64,000 bases of DNA from Fictibacillus solisalsi (GTDB lineage Bacteria > Bacillota > Bacilli > Bacillales > Fictibacillaceae): assembly GCF_900103485.1 (NCBI RefSeq), contig NZ_FNHW01000001.1:3307057-3371056 (forward strand), in the 5' to 3' direction. The notes under the pieces are model-generated. The model did no database searches. It was given only the letters and a program-made list of their open reading frames with translations, and was not told where the DNA came from. Both the position numbers and the translations under genes were made by a program. Shown one piece after another: positions 52,299 through 62,293 of this stretch; position 1 is the stretch's first letter; every line of letters starts with the position of its first letter.

Positions 52299-54977
52299 TT
52301 ACTTCACTGTCACTTTGGTGGCTTTGCTTTCACGCTTGGCAAGGTCGGTTACGGTGACGTAAAGAACGGTGCCTTTCTTTTGTTTCTTGATTTTTGCGGA
52401 GAACGTGCCTTTTGAGCTGACTTTGGCGGTAGAAATTACTTTTTTCTTATTATCTTTTACTTTGATGGTTCCGTCTGCAACTGAATTTCCTTTGACAGCG
52501 ACAGACTTCGCTGTCACTTTGCTTACTTTCGGCATTTCAGGTGCCGGTGCTTTTTTGACCACTGCCTTCAAGGCGGTATTTGCAGCACCTTTGGCAATTT
52601 CTACATGAAGCACCTGGTTGGCTTTTTGAACCGGCACGTTGACGGCGAATGTTCCTGTTTTTGAAACGGTTGCCTTGCCTAGTGTCTTGCTGCCGTTTTT
52701 CACGGTTACTTTTGAACCGATGCTTGCGACTCCGGATACCTTGTTCATATTATCAAGAACCGGGTCCACTTTTGCGTTTAGTTCTACGGCGCTAAGCGCT
52801 TTAAAAGCATTGAGTCTGCCATGTCCGGAAGCTGTGTCATAGCCCGGAACCGGTTTGGTTGGTTCTTCGTATTCATCTCCTGGATTATCCACTTCACCAA
52901 ATGCAATGTCATCGGAGGTCTGTGTTAAAATCCGTTCAACATCCTTCGCTTTGAGACGAGGATTCTCAGAAAGCAGCAATCCTGCCGCCGCAGCAACATG
53001 CGGTGTGGCCATGGATGTACCGGACATGAGCGTTACATTTCCGTTTGGTACAAGACTCGGTATATTAGAGCCCGGTGCAACAAGGTCCAGCCCGGATCCG
53101 TAGTTCGAATAGTCGGCCACAACGTCCAATTTATTGGTTGCACCTACACCAATCGCATATTTTGAAGAGCCCGGGTAGCTCACTGCCGATGTTCCATCAT
53201 TACCGGTTGCCACCACGATGGTCGCTCCTTTGTCGGAAGCATACTTCATCGCATATTCAAGGACCCGGCTGTAGCCTCCCCCAAGACTGAGGTTAATGAC
53301 CTTCGCGCCTTTATCCGCGGCATACATGATGCCCATGGCGATTTGCTCGGTATCACCGGAACCAGAAGCATCCAGCACTTTTACCGGAAGGATTTTCGCT
53401 TTTTGGTCAATGCCGGTCATTGAATATCCGTTATCTGCCTGTGCCGCGATAATGCCGGAGACGTGTGTTCCGTGCCCCATATCATCCAGCGGTGCTGCAT
53501 CTGGATTAACAAAATTCTTTCCAATATCGCTTCGTACTTTATTGCTCAAATCGGCGAGTGTGTAATCCACCCCGGTATCTACAACCGCGATCAATGTATC
53601 ATTCGCTTTAGGGTCCACCAGTTTGGACATTGATTCATAGTTAATGTCGGCTCCCTTGATGCCTCCATCTTCACCTTTGTTCTTTAGTGACCATTGATAT
53701 GGATACTCTACGTCATTGGCCAGAGAGTGGTAACGCTGCACAGGTTCGGCAAATTCGACGCCAGGCTGTTTGGAAAGGGCAGCAGCTGCAGCCTTTGCAG
53801 AGGTTTTTGCGCTTGTAGAGGTTGCGCTGTATGTGCCGGAAGCTTTTGCTCCATCCACTTTAACCACGTACATGTTGCCATTCATTTTCTTTTCAGATTG
53901 AAAGGCTGAACGGGAGATGGACTCGATGCCGTACGTTTGCAGTTTTTGATTCAATGATTTGCTTGTGTATCCGTCTTTCATTTTGACAATAAGCTTGCTT
54001 GTTACATCTTTCGTACTCTCTGGAACAAGGTTATTTTTTTCCAGCAGGTCGGAAAGCTTTTTGCCTTTAAGCGTATTAATGCCTGCCTGCTTGCCAATCT
54101 TTTCGATATCTTTTTTATACTTTTCCGGTGAAGCGTCCAGGGCGATTTTGTAGAGCGACTGAATGGCCGTCTGGTCCTTGCCGGATAACACGTATGTGCT
54201 TTCTGCTCCATTCTCGGCCAATTCATTGAATAAAGGCTTAAGCGTAACAAGGTGGTTGTATACATCTTCGCGAAGATCTTTGTGAAGCATCATTTTTCCT
54301 ACAAGAAATGGTGCGGTTTTGTAATATAACGAAGAAAGTGACTTTCCTTCGTCGGTTTGTGACAATAAGCCATCACGAAGCTGGCGGAGCTGGGTCAGCA
54401 GCGCGGATCCAGACTTTTTCTGGCCGGCACTCATTTCAACGGGGCACTCTTCCCCTGCCTGTTCAGTGGCAGGCGGATGCTTTACGCCTTTATAGCCAAT
54501 CGTGTAATTGACCTTTTCCTGCTCATCGGCAGCAGGTGGTTCCTCAGTTTCGGGATCTTCACCAAGGGATTCCACCTTTATGTAATAAGGTCCCTTCCAG
54601 GCATGCGGCATTTCGAGTGTTACCGGCTCATCCGGAGTGGTAAACCCGCGATACATATCAAATGTTTGGTCATTAGCCGCATTTTCAATGCTGGAATACA
54701 CGGAAATGTTGAGGCTGCCCCCACTCGCAAGCGAGATTTCCATATGGGAGTCCTTTTGGATCTCATCGTTTTCCGGGGTAATTTTGTACCATTGTGTTTG
54801 TTCAGGTGCATCAAAGGAATTTTCAACGTCTTTTCCTTTTGTCAGTGGTGCTGCATTTTCAAGCGATGTCGAACCTTGGGCATTGGCCACTTGTCCGGAT
54901 GCCGGTGCAAAAAATCCTGCAACCAGCGCAAAGACGAGCAGCAGCGCTGTCCATTGTGCCGTTTTTTTCGCGTTCAT
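52299..54977 (-). CDS. large secreted subtilase (S8)
   Basis: Start at ATG 54977 (GAGGAGG upstream). 892 residues. Signal peptide (LLLVFALVAGFFAPASGQVANA). Then a PPC-like beta domain (about 45-150), a helical region (about 190-330), and a propeptide-like domain (SKLIVKMKDGYTSKSLNQKL). The catalytic domain has Asp in IAVVDTGVDYT (about 465), His in GHGTHVSG (about 504) and Ser in GTSMATPH (about 652). The C-terminal 170 residues are Ig-like repeats with VSKTGTFAV / VSSKGTFSA, of the sort that binds the cell wall or polymers. Extracellular protease. Confidence 0.9.
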   Translation of the reverse strand: MNAKKTAQWTALLLVFALVAGFFAPASGQVANAQGSTSLENAAPLTKGKDVENSFDAPEQTQWYKITPENDEIQKDSHMEISLASGGSLNISVYSSIENAANDQTFDMYRGFTTPDEPVTLEMPHAWKGPYYIKVESLGEDPETEEPPAADEQEKVNYTIGYKGVKHPPATEQAGEECPVEMSAGQKKSGSALLTQLRQLRDGLLSQTDEGKSLSSLYYKTAPFLVGKMMLHKDLREDVYNHLVTLKPLFNELAENGAESTYVLSGKDQTAIQSLYKIALDASPEKYKKDIEKIGKQAGINTLKGKKLSDLLEKNNLVPESTKDVTSKLIVKMKDGYTSKSLNQKLQTYGIESISRSAFQSEKKMNGNMYVVKVDGAKASGTYSATSTSAKTSAKAAAAALSKQPGVEFAEPVQRYHSLANDVEYPYQWSLKNKGEDGGIKGADINYESMSKLVDPKANDTLIAVVDTGVDYTLADLSNKVRSDIGKNFVNPDAAPLDDMGHGTHVSGIIAAQADNGYSMTGIDQKAKILPVKVLDASGSGDTEQIAMGIMYAADKGAKVINLSLGGGYSRVLEYAMKYASDKGATIVVATGNDGTSAVSYPGSSKYAIGVGATNKLDVVADYSNYGSGLDLVAPGSNIPSLVPNGNVTLMSGTSMATPHVAAAAGLLLSENPRLKAKDVERILTQTSDDIAFGEVDNPGDEYEEPTKPVPGYDTASGHGRLNAFKALSAVELNAKVDPVLDNMNKVSGVASIGSKVTVKNGSKTLGKATVSKTGTFAVNVPVQKANQVLHVEIAKGAANTALKAVVKKAPAPEMPKVSKVTAKSVAVKGNSVADGTIKVKDNKKKVISTAKVSSKGTFSAKIKKQKKGTVLYVTVTDLAKRESKATKVTVK

Positions 54978-55312
54978 TGCGTTACCTCCTCTTGTTTGGT
55001 GTAAAAAGGAACAGGCCGGATTTGGCCATAACGCTATTAAAACATATTTTCCTAGCTTAATAGGTAAATTATTCAAAAAACGCCAGAAAAGCATTCGAAG
55101 GTCCCGAACAAAAAATACGATACATTTTTTTCTGGTAGTTCCCGCCTAAAAGATTGCCAGAACCAGTCAGCAGGATGACCCCTTAAAAGTTTCCAGTTGA
55201 AAGGATCCAATAAAACCCAACCATTGATTTCTTCGGTCGTTTTGCTTTAGTATAATAAAGAAAGAACATCAAGAATGACGGATATTCCGCCAAAGAAAGG
55301 AATCCTTTTAAC
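54978..55312. other. 335-bp divergent spacer
   Basis: Nothing certain. A TATAAT at 55251-55256 could be the -10 box of the TauE gene, but no good -35 is at the right distance. Confidence 0.4.
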
Positions 55313-56062
55313 GTGCTTATTACCTTAACCATGCTTGTCATCGGGCTGATCTGTGGATTTATCGGTGTTGGTGGAGCAGGTTTTATCATTTCAATCCTTG
55401 TCCTTTTTCACATACCTATTCATACGGCACTGGGAACTTCCCTTGCCGCCATGGCCTTTACGACGCTGTCAGGAACGTACAGTCATATGAAGGAAGGCAA
55501 TATCGCCCTCCGTGCCGGTGTTTGGACCGGCGGGTTTGGCGCGATTGCAGCGTACTTCGGCTCAAGGCTGTCCTCTCTTATACCCAGCGAGCATTTGCAC
55601 TATTTAACCGCAGGAATGCTGTTGTTATCCGCTGTACTGCTCATCGTCCGCTTCTTTATTACAAAAGGGAGAATCGAAGAAACCATCAACGAGAAACTGG
55701 GCTATCCCTCACTCCTCATGAAGGCGTTGATCCTTGGGATGACCACCGGACTGTTGTCAGGTGCGTTCGGCATCGGCTCTGCACCGTTCATTCAGATTGG
55801 ACTGCTGCTCATTTTCGGCCTTTCCATCCGGCAATCGATCGGGACGACCATGCTGGTTATTCTTCCTATTGCGGTTGGAGGCGGCTTCGGCTATGTGATG
55901 CAAGGCTATCTTGACTATATGCTGCTTCTGCAGGTGCTTGCCGGCACGATGATCGGCGCGTATCTTGGGGCAAAACTGACAAAATTCGCTCCACGGCCTT
56001 TGCTGAAGACAGCTATGGTGGCAACACCTGTTGTTGCCGCATTGCTGATTTTATTTGAATAG
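55313..56062 (+). CDS. TauE/SafE-family membrane permease
   Basis: 249 residues from a GTG start. Two homologous halves: GLICGFIGVGGAGFIISILV and GMTTGLLSGAFGIGSAPFIQIGLL, each with the GxxxGFxGxGG-type motif, and about eight membrane segments. Family members export sulfite, sulfoacetate or related organic anions. Substrate unknown. Confidence 0.9.
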   Translation: MLITLTMLVIGLICGFIGVGGAGFIISILVLFHIPIHTALGTSLAAMAFTTLSGTYSHMKEGNIALRAGVWTGGFGAIAAYFGSRLSSLIPSEHLHYLTAGMLLLSAVLLIVRFFITKGRIEETINEKLGYPSLLMKALILGMTTGLLSGAFGIGSAPFIQIGLLLIFGLSIRQSIGTTMLVILPIAVGGGFGYVMQGYLDYMLLLQVLAGTMIGAYLGAKLTKFAPRPLLKTAMVATPVVAALLILFE

Positions 56063-56064
56063 CA

Positions 56065-56100
56065 CTAAAAAGAGGAACTCGTGGGAGCTCCTCTTTTTTG
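56065..56100. terminator. bidirectional terminator
   Basis: AAAAGAGGAACTC / GAGCTCCTCTTTTTT hairpin between convergent TauE and aprX genes. Confidence 0.85.
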
Positions 56101-56105
56101 GCTTT

Positions 56106-57404
56106 TTATATCAACTTGCTGACATTGAGGTAGCCGTGTCCTTGTGAGTTGGCTGGCAGTCCCCAGTCTTCTGCTGCGCTGATCAGTTTTTCTTTTACCT
56201 GGTCCGGCGTAAAATCCGGATTTTGCTCAAGTACGAGGGCGGCTACGCCTGCACAAATGGGAGTGGCCATGGACGTTCCAGAAAGCGAAAAGTAATCGTT
56301 TGCTACACGGCTGTCCTTGGATATCTTGTCCAAATACGAGCCGGGAGAACGCAAGGATACAATGTTAACACCAGGTGTTAGAATGTCAGGCTTGGTAATA
56401 CCATCAATGGTCGGTCCGCGGCTGGAAAAGCTGGCAATCTTATCGTCACTGCGATCAACCGTATTTTGATCATCGATCGCTCCTACTGTTATGACCTTCG
56501 AACTGATTCCCGGACTTGAAACCGTATTGTCATCCGGTCCTTCATTTCCGGCCGCCACGCAAACCACAATTCCATCTTGCCAGGCTTTTTCCACGGCTTT
56601 TACAACCGGATCATCTGCTGCAGGCTGGCTAGCGCTGCTGCCAAGTGACATGGAGATTACTTTAATGTTGTATTCTTCCTTGTTATCAATACACCACTGC
56701 ACACCAGCAATCACGGTCGATAATGAACCTGAACCCATTTTGTTAAGCACTTTTACGCCTACAAGATTTGCTTCAGGCGCAGGCCCTCTGTACTTGCCGT
56801 CTGACAAGTCACCGTTACCCGCTGCATCCCCTGCGCAGTGGGTGCCATGTCCGTTGTCATCATAGGCTTCCCTCTTCTGGTTGACGAAATCCTGAAATCC
56901 GATAATACGGTCTTTTATGTCTGAGTGCGGATAAATTCCAGTATCAACGATAGCAATCGTGATGTCCTTTCCTGTCACCCCTGATTGATTCAGTACATCT
57001 GCATGAATCGAAGATGACGCTTTATCCAGCAATGCTTTTACTTCACGGTCGTAATGTATTTTTTTGATATGGGTGCAATTGGTTAACAGATCTTCTACCG
57101 CATTGGCGGTTAAGGTGGCAGAGCAAAACGGGATACTGCCAAACTGGTGATGAACCTTGCACTTGCGGTGTGATGCTATGAGCTCATGAACCTGAGTCGC
57201 TCCAAGCATAAATGCTTCCTCTTCATGAAATTCAATCAACACCTTCATTTTATTCCGCTTTTTCAGCCATTTTTCTATGCTGCTGTGAAGAAAACAAGGT
57301 ACCTTGCGCATCGGCCGGTACAAATTCACAAGTTTCGAGCGCATATGAAGGTCCAGCTTATCTGCATGCTGGCGCACTACTTTTATCATTGAAAATCCAA
57401 ACAC
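56106..57404 (-). CDS. aprX: intracellular-type subtilase AprX
   Basis: 432 residues, no signal peptide. Catalytic Asp154 (IAIVDTGIYPHSD), His186 (DDNGHGTHCAGD), oxyanion Asn286 (VAAGNEGP) and Ser378 (LSGTSMATP). The N-terminal 130 residues form a propeptide-like domain (RKVPCFLHSSIEKWLKK, KVLIEFHEE). Length and order match B. subtilis AprX, a stationary-phase protease. It diverges from the DUF421 gene across a hairpin repeat. Confidence 0.9.
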   Translation of the reverse strand: MFGFSMIKVVRQHADKLDLHMRSKLVNLYRPMRKVPCFLHSSIEKWLKKRNKMKVLIEFHEEEAFMLGATQVHELIASHRKCKVHHQFGSIPFCSATLTANAVEDLLTNCTHIKKIHYDREVKALLDKASSSIHADVLNQSGVTGKDITIAIVDTGIYPHSDIKDRIIGFQDFVNQKREAYDDNGHGTHCAGDAAGNGDLSDGKYRGPAPEANLVGVKVLNKMGSGSLSTVIAGVQWCIDNKEEYNIKVISMSLGSSASQPAADDPVVKAVEKAWQDGIVVCVAAGNEGPDDNTVSSPGISSKVITVGAIDDQNTVDRSDDKIASFSSRGPTIDGITKPDILTPGVNIVSLRSPGSYLDKISKDSRVANDYFSLSGTSMATPICAGVAALVLEQNPDFTPDQVKEKLISAAEDWGLPANSQGHGYLNVSKLI

Positions 57405-57525
57405 CGAAATTCCCCCTTTTTATTAGAGTTGTTCTATTCTATGAAAATAGCGGGAGCGTGCGTTGGTGTTTGTCCCGTGTATTTGCTAGATTCAACAAAA
57501 ATGATAGATTTGCCCATAAAAAAAC

Positions 57526-57644
57526 GGCCCTCCTTGGAGAGAGCCAAAAAACTGGCCTCCTTGGAGAGCCAAAAAACTGGCCTCCTTGGAGAGCCAAAAG
57601 CAGGCCTCCTTGGAGAGCCAAAAGCAGGCCTCCTTGGAGAGCCA
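57526..57644. repeat. hairpin tandem repeat, five units of 24-28 bp
   Basis: Units begin at 57526, 57554, 57579, 57603 and 57627. The core is GGCCTCCTTGGAGAGCC, whose centre CTCC-TT-GGAG is self-complementary, separated by AAAAAACT or AAAAGCA. The last unit is incomplete. It fills most of the spacer between the divergent aprX and DUF421 genes. An open frame exists on both strands but shows no protein-like features, so I treat it as non-coding. Confidence 0.8.
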
Positions 57645-57700
57645 TCCTGATGTTATATTTCTCTCCCACTTGTCAAAAATGATAAAAAGGAGAGATGTTC

Positions 57701-58372
57701 ATGAGTGCATTTGAATTAATTACCCGTGTGGTGATTTCTTATATTTTTTTATTGCTGCTAGCGAGGCTGATGGGCAGGAAAGAAGTCAGCCAGATGACGT
57801 TTTTTAACTTTATATCCGCGATCGTTTTCGGTACATTGGGCGGTACAATGATTACTGATCCCTCCATGAGCATTCGCAACGGGTTACTTGTAGTTGCCTG
57901 CTGGGGAGCCATTACCATTGCAGCCGGCTACCTGGATCTCAAATCCAAAACCGCGAGAAATCTAATGACCGGGGAACCCGTCATTATCATCCGTGACGGA
58001 TTAATTATGGAGAAAACATTAAAACGGGTACGCCTGGATATCAACTCGCTCATGGCACAGTTGCGGGAAAAAGAAATCTTCTCCTTATCCGATGTCGATT
58101 ACGCAATCTTTGAAACGGATGGAAAGCTTTCTGTTATGAAAAAAGAAAACGGACAACAACCCCCTCCCCCTGGACCGGCGATTTTCCCGCTACCGACTGA
58201 AGTGATTTCCGATGGTAACATCAACACAGCGAATTTGGATAAACTTCAGCTTGATGAAGCATGGCTTCGTCAGCAATTGCAGCAACAAAGCATTACATCG
58301 ATCCGTGACGTATTTTATGCAGAAGTGCAAAAGGACGGAAAGCTGTATGTCGACAAACGGGATGACCGCTAA
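57701..58372 (+). CDS. DUF421 (YetF-type) membrane protein
   Basis: ATG 57701 gives an 8-base gap after AAGGAG; the ATG two codons earlier is too close. 223 residues. The N-terminal membrane segments include LARLMGRKEVSQMTFFNFISAIVFGTLGGTM, followed by the conserved GEPVIIIRDGLIMEKTLKRVRLDINSLMAQLREK of the YetF C-terminal domain. Related to B. subtilis YetF/YrbG/YkjA spore-membrane-type proteins. Function poorly known. Confidence 0.88.
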   Translation: MSAFELITRVVISYIFLLLLARLMGRKEVSQMTFFNFISAIVFGTLGGTMITDPSMSIRNGLLVVACWGAITIAAGYLDLKSKTARNLMTGEPVIIIRDGLIMEKTLKRVRLDINSLMAQLREKEIFSLSDVDYAIFETDGKLSVMKKENGQQPPPPGPAIFPLPTEVISDGNINTANLDKLQLDEAWLRQQLQQQSITSIRDVFYAEVQKDGKLYVDKRDDR

Positions 58373-58426
58373 CCCGCTATCGTTACATCGAATTCTTGGC
58401 GCCCTCCTTCATAAAGTGATTGATTG

Positions 58427-58460
58427 GAAAAGCGGCTCCATAAATGAGCCGCTTCTTTTC
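58427..58460. terminator. bidirectional terminator
   Basis: AAAAGCGGCTC / GAGCCGCTTCTTTT between convergent DUF421 and yrhD genes. Confidence 0.85.
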
Positions 58461-58462
58461 CT

Positions 58463-58951
58463 TTATTTTTTTTCATCGGAAGGGCCATGCCCAATCCCAC
58501 GGAGAAGCTGCAGCATGATATACACTCCGCGGCTGACTTCCGGATCTTTTAGCGTTTTGATCAGTTTAATGAATCCAACATCCTCTGCACTCGGCACCTC
58601 TGTTCCTTCTTCCTTTTGCTTACGCGTGTACCGGGTGGTCAGTTCGTCAATGCCTTCAAGGTTCAGCATACCCAGAAATTCGATTAACCGGGTAAAGTTG
58701 TGGAGAATGGTTGAATTCGGCTTATTGTTGGCTTCAAAGGCGAGATTCCCCATAATATGCTCCTGTTTGGCAACCATCGCATTCATCATGGCAAGGTTGC
58801 CGCTCTCATGCAGGAGACTGAAAAAACGGACGGTCTCAAGCATCGCCTCTTTATTTTCAGACAACACATCAAGCAATTCACCCAGGTTGTCCTGTTTCAC
58901 CTTTTCCTCGGGTATCTCCATGCGCTTTATATCTTTGATCCGCTCAGCCAT
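58463..58951 (-). CDS. yrhD: DUF1641 protein YrhD
   Basis: 162 residues. The block LHESGNLAMMNAMVAKQEHIMGNLAFEA followed by ...GVYIMLQLLRGIGHG at the end is typical of DUF1641. Its start overlaps the end of the formate dehydrogenase gene by 8 bases, the same order as yrhE-yrhD in B. subtilis. Probably an accessory subunit of that enzyme; its exact role is unknown. Confidence 0.88.
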   Translation of the reverse strand: MAERIKDIKRMEIPEEKVKQDNLGELLDVLSENKEAMLETVRFFSLLHESGNLAMMNAMVAKQEHIMGNLAFEANNKPNSTILHNFTRLIEFLGMLNLEGIDELTTRYTRKQKEEGTEVPSAEDVGFIKLIKTLKDPEVSRGVYIMLQLLRGIGHGPSDEKK

Positions 58952-61889
58952 CTTGTTTTACCTCCTCATTACCAGGAAAAATGTAATCCTCCCGATCCCA
59001 CTTCTTCTGTACATCCACGCCATACTGCGGATTGCGTTTTCCTCTTCTGTAGTTGTACAGCGGGAGCGGTGAATCTCCTTTTTTGTCCAACACTTCTATT
59101 TTGGCTGGCACTTCTTTGTAAGCAGGGGTATTGGTATCTTTGTCCGTAACATTGCCCGTTAAATAATTGATGGCGCTTTTGCCGTTGTCATTGAGCGGAA
59201 GGTACGCCTCCTGCCCGAACACTTCCTTTGAAATATGCACTTGGGTAACCGCTTCACCATTTTCATTGGAAATTTTTATCTTTGAGCCTTCTTCCATTCC
59301 ATACTTTTCTGCCGCCTCCTCTGACACCGCAATCCATGAATTTGGCACTTTTGCACGGATTCCTTTTGTATGGTACGTCATATTGCCTTCATGGAAATGC
59401 TCCAGGATACGGCCATTGTTAATATGGAGATGGTGTTCCTCATCAATATGATAGTGGCGGGCAAAGTTAACCGGATGCAGCTTCGCTCTGCCGTCAGGGA
59501 ACGGGAAACCGTCCGTGAATAAAAGAGGTGTATCATTTCCCTCTTTATTTACCGGCCACTGCAGGCTCTCAAAGTTCTCGAGCCGCTCATAGCTGACACC
59601 GGCAAAGATCGGTACCAGATCTGCCGCTTCCGCCATGATATCGGCAGGAGAAGAATAGTTCCAATCAAACCCAAGCCGTTTGGCAATCTCACAATAGATT
59701 TCCCAGTCCGGCTTGGATTCACCAAGTGGTTCCATGGCCGGATATAACCGCTGGATTCTTCGCTCGGTATTCGTGAAGGTTCCTTCTTTTTCAAGACTTG
59801 GAGAAGCTGGCAGCACAACATCGGCATATTCCGCTGTGTTGGTTAAAAAGAGATCCTGCACCACAAAGAAATCCAGTTTTTCAAACGCCTTGGTCACATA
59901 ATTAATATTGGAGTCCACCACACCCATGTCTTCACCGGTAACATAGAGAGATTTCAGCTTGCCGTCATAGATTCCCTGTACCATCTCATGGTTATCCATT
60001 CCTTCATTCGTGGACAGCTGGACTTGCCATGCCTGTTCGAATTTCGATACCGCGTCACGATCGCTGATTTTCTGATATCCGGGCAACGTGTTCGGCATGC
60101 TTCCGAAGTCACTGGCCCCCTGCACGTTATTATGGCCGCGCAGCGGGTATGCACCGGTTCCGGTACGGCCGTAATTGCCGGTAACAAGCAACAGATTGGA
60201 GATGGCAGTGGACGTGTCCGCGCCGATCTGGTGCTGCGTGATCCCCATCGCCCAGCAAATGCATGTTTTGTCTGAATCCCGAATGGCTTCTGCCACCTGA
60301 ATCAGTGTTTCCTTTGAAATTCCCGTAATCTCTTCAGCTGTTCCTAATGTAAAAGGCTTGAGGCTTTCAACATACTCATCAAAATGATTCACTTTTTCTG
60401 CTATAAATGCTTCATCATGCCATCCCATGTCAATGATGTATTTGGCAACGGCTGAAATCCACACCAGGTCTGTTCCGGGCTCCGGATGGACGTAAAGATC
60501 CGCTCGTTCTGCCATTTCATGCTTCCGGAGATCAGCAACAATCAACTTTTGCCCAAACATTTTGTGAGAACGTTTGATTTTGGAGGCAAGCACTGGATGA
60601 GCCTCTGCGGTATTGGAGCCAACAATAATCACGAGCTCTGCTGCTTCCAGATCATCCATGGAACCGGCATCTCCTCCGTACCCGACTGTCCGGTTAAGGC
60701 CTTTCGTGGCCGGGGACTGGCAGTAACGTGAGCAATTATCAACATTGTTTGTTCCGATGACCTGGCGGGCGATTTTCTGAATAAGATAGGATTCTTCATT
60801 GGTCGCTTTGGACGAGGCGATAAAACCGAGAGCATCAGGGCCATGTTTTTCCTTAATTTCCTTGAACTTATCCGTAATGTAGTCCAAGGCTTCGTCCCAC
60901 TCCACTTCTTTAAAATATTCCCCTTCACGGATCAGCGGACGGGTCAAACGGGCTTCGCTGTTAATGTGGCCCCAGGCGAATTTCCCCTTGATGCAGGACA
61001 TGATGCCGTTGGCCGGCGCTTCCGGGACCGGATCCATCTTAAGGATTTCACGGCCTTTGGTCCAGGCTTCAAAGCTGCAGCCGACCCCGCAATACGTGCA
61101 AACCGTTTTTGTTTTCTTGATTTGGTCTTCTCTCATCTTCGCTTCAGAATCCGAAATGGCAAATAGAGGTCCATACCCTGTTTCGGCTTCCTTTGTCACA
61201 TCAATCATGGAACGCAAAAAGTCGGGGCGGATATCGGTCAAGAAACCGGCTTGGCCCTGCATGCTGTTCTCCATCAACGCATTGCACGGGCAGACGGTTA
61301 CACATTGTCCGCAACTTACGCAGGAGGATTCCTCGATCGGAACATTGTCATCCCAGATCACCCGTGGCTGCTGCAGGTCCCAATCAATGGAAAGCGTTTC
61401 ATTGACTTCAACCGTCTGGCATACTTCCACACATTGTCCGCACAAAATACACTGATCAGGGTCGTATCTGTAAAACTGCCCTTTATCGAGGTCGTACCCT
61501 TTGACTTTAAAATTTTTAATTTGATGTTCCAGCCCCATGTCCTTCACGGTATTGTGAATGGTGCAGTCACCATTGTTGTTGTCACATACTGTGCAATACA
61601 ATTCATGATTTTCAAGGATATTGTCCATCGCCTTAAACTGGGCATCCTTCACTTGGGGCGTATCCGTCCGGATTTCCATTCCTTCCTTGATAAACGTGCC
61701 GCACCCTCGAACGACTTCACCGTTCACAAGAACCGCACACGTATCACATGTTTCAATCGGTCCAAGACTCTCCTGGTAGCAAACATGAGGAAGATAGACA
61801 TCTTTGTCCAGCAATACCTGCAGAACACTTTGTCCCTGTTCTGCCTCGAATTGATCCCCGTTTATGACAACTGAAAGTTTGTTTTCCAT
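58944..61889 (-). CDS. yrhE: formate dehydrogenase, alpha subunit
   Basis: 981 residues. An N-terminal 2Fe-2S domain (CYQESLGPIETCDTCAVLV) is followed by a Cys-rich region with two 4Fe-4S motifs (CILCGQCVEVCQ and CVSCGQCVTVCPC), and then the molybdopterin core opening CTYCGVGCSFE. The active-site position carries Cys, not selenocysteine, in RYCQSPATKG. The C-terminal domain binds the molybdopterin dinucleotides (LPLNDNGKSAINYLTG). This is the layout of the cytoplasmic NAD-dependent type and of B. subtilis YrhE. It needs molybdenum cofactor; no maturation genes are in the window. Confidence 0.93.
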   Translation of the reverse strand: MENKLSVVINGDQFEAEQGQSVLQVLLDKDVYLPHVCYQESLGPIETCDTCAVLVNGEVVRGCGTFIKEGMEIRTDTPQVKDAQFKAMDNILENHELYCTVCDNNNGDCTIHNTVKDMGLEHQIKNFKVKGYDLDKGQFYRYDPDQCILCGQCVEVCQTVEVNETLSIDWDLQQPRVIWDDNVPIEESSCVSCGQCVTVCPCNALMENSMQGQAGFLTDIRPDFLRSMIDVTKEAETGYGPLFAISDSEAKMREDQIKKTKTVCTYCGVGCSFEAWTKGREILKMDPVPEAPANGIMSCIKGKFAWGHINSEARLTRPLIREGEYFKEVEWDEALDYITDKFKEIKEKHGPDALGFIASSKATNEESYLIQKIARQVIGTNNVDNCSRYCQSPATKGLNRTVGYGGDAGSMDDLEAAELVIIVGSNTAEAHPVLASKIKRSHKMFGQKLIVADLRKHEMAERADLYVHPEPGTDLVWISAVAKYIIDMGWHDEAFIAEKVNHFDEYVESLKPFTLGTAEEITGISKETLIQVAEAIRDSDKTCICWAMGITQHQIGADTSTAISNLLLVTGNYGRTGTGAYPLRGHNNVQGASDFGSMPNTLPGYQKISDRDAVSKFEQAWQVQLSTNEGMDNHEMVQGIYDGKLKSLYVTGEDMGVVDSNINYVTKAFEKLDFFVVQDLFLTNTAEYADVVLPASPSLEKEGTFTNTERRIQRLYPAMEPLGESKPDWEIYCEIAKRLGFDWNYSSPADIMAEAADLVPIFAGVSYERLENFESLQWPVNKEGNDTPLLFTDGFPFPDGRAKLHPVNFARHYHIDEEHHLHINNGRILEHFHEGNMTYHTKGIRAKVPNSWIAVSEEAAEKYGMEEGSKIKISNENGEAVTQVHISKEVFGQEAYLPLNDNGKSAINYLTGNVTDKDTNTPAYKEVPAKIEVLDKKGDSPLPLYNYRRGKRNPQYGVDVQKKWDREDYIFPGNEEVKQDG

Positions 61890-62007
61890 CTGTCTCCTCC
61901 TCCACCTGGTTTAATGCGAAATAAAAAGTTTTACTATCCATTTTTTTAAAAGGACTGGGGTACCGTACACGAAGTTAATTCCTTACATTGTAAAGTTTTA
62001 TACAGAG

Positions 62008-62036
62008 AAAAAAAGAGTGGCAGGCAAACCGGCCAC
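62008..62036 (-). terminator. possible attenuator in the yrhE leader
   Basis: Minus strand: GTGGC-C-GG / CC-T-GCCAC hairpin (TTTG loop) followed by TCTTTTTTT, about 120 bases before the yrhE start. Confidence 0.6.
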
Positions 62037-62279
62037 GAACAAAAAACAGGGCTTGCTCGCCGTTCTGTAGGGGAACAGAAGCCGCTGCAACAGCATTACT
62101 CCTGGTTTTTCAACCATGGATTCACCTCACTCTTCCCTCTTTGGTTGCTTATACGTATCTTTTATTTTCTTCCCTGATTTACCTTAAACATAAACCTCAC
62201 GGCAGGAATTTTCTATTTTTTTTCATAAACTCAGGAAGATGATTACGTTTTAATCTAAAAAAAAAGGGGATTACATCTA

Positions 62280-62293
62280 AAAGAACGTTTACA
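62280..62293 (-). promoter_or_regulatory. cre-like site before ctaC
   Basis: Minus strand TGTAAACGTTCTTT, 12 of 14 matches to cre, about 95-108 bases before the ctaC start. Weaker than the other two cre sites in the window. Confidence 0.4.

Noticed and set aside
57439-57682. Protein-coding frames through the hairpin repeat
   Set aside because: They only translate the tandem repeat; no ribosome binding site or family.
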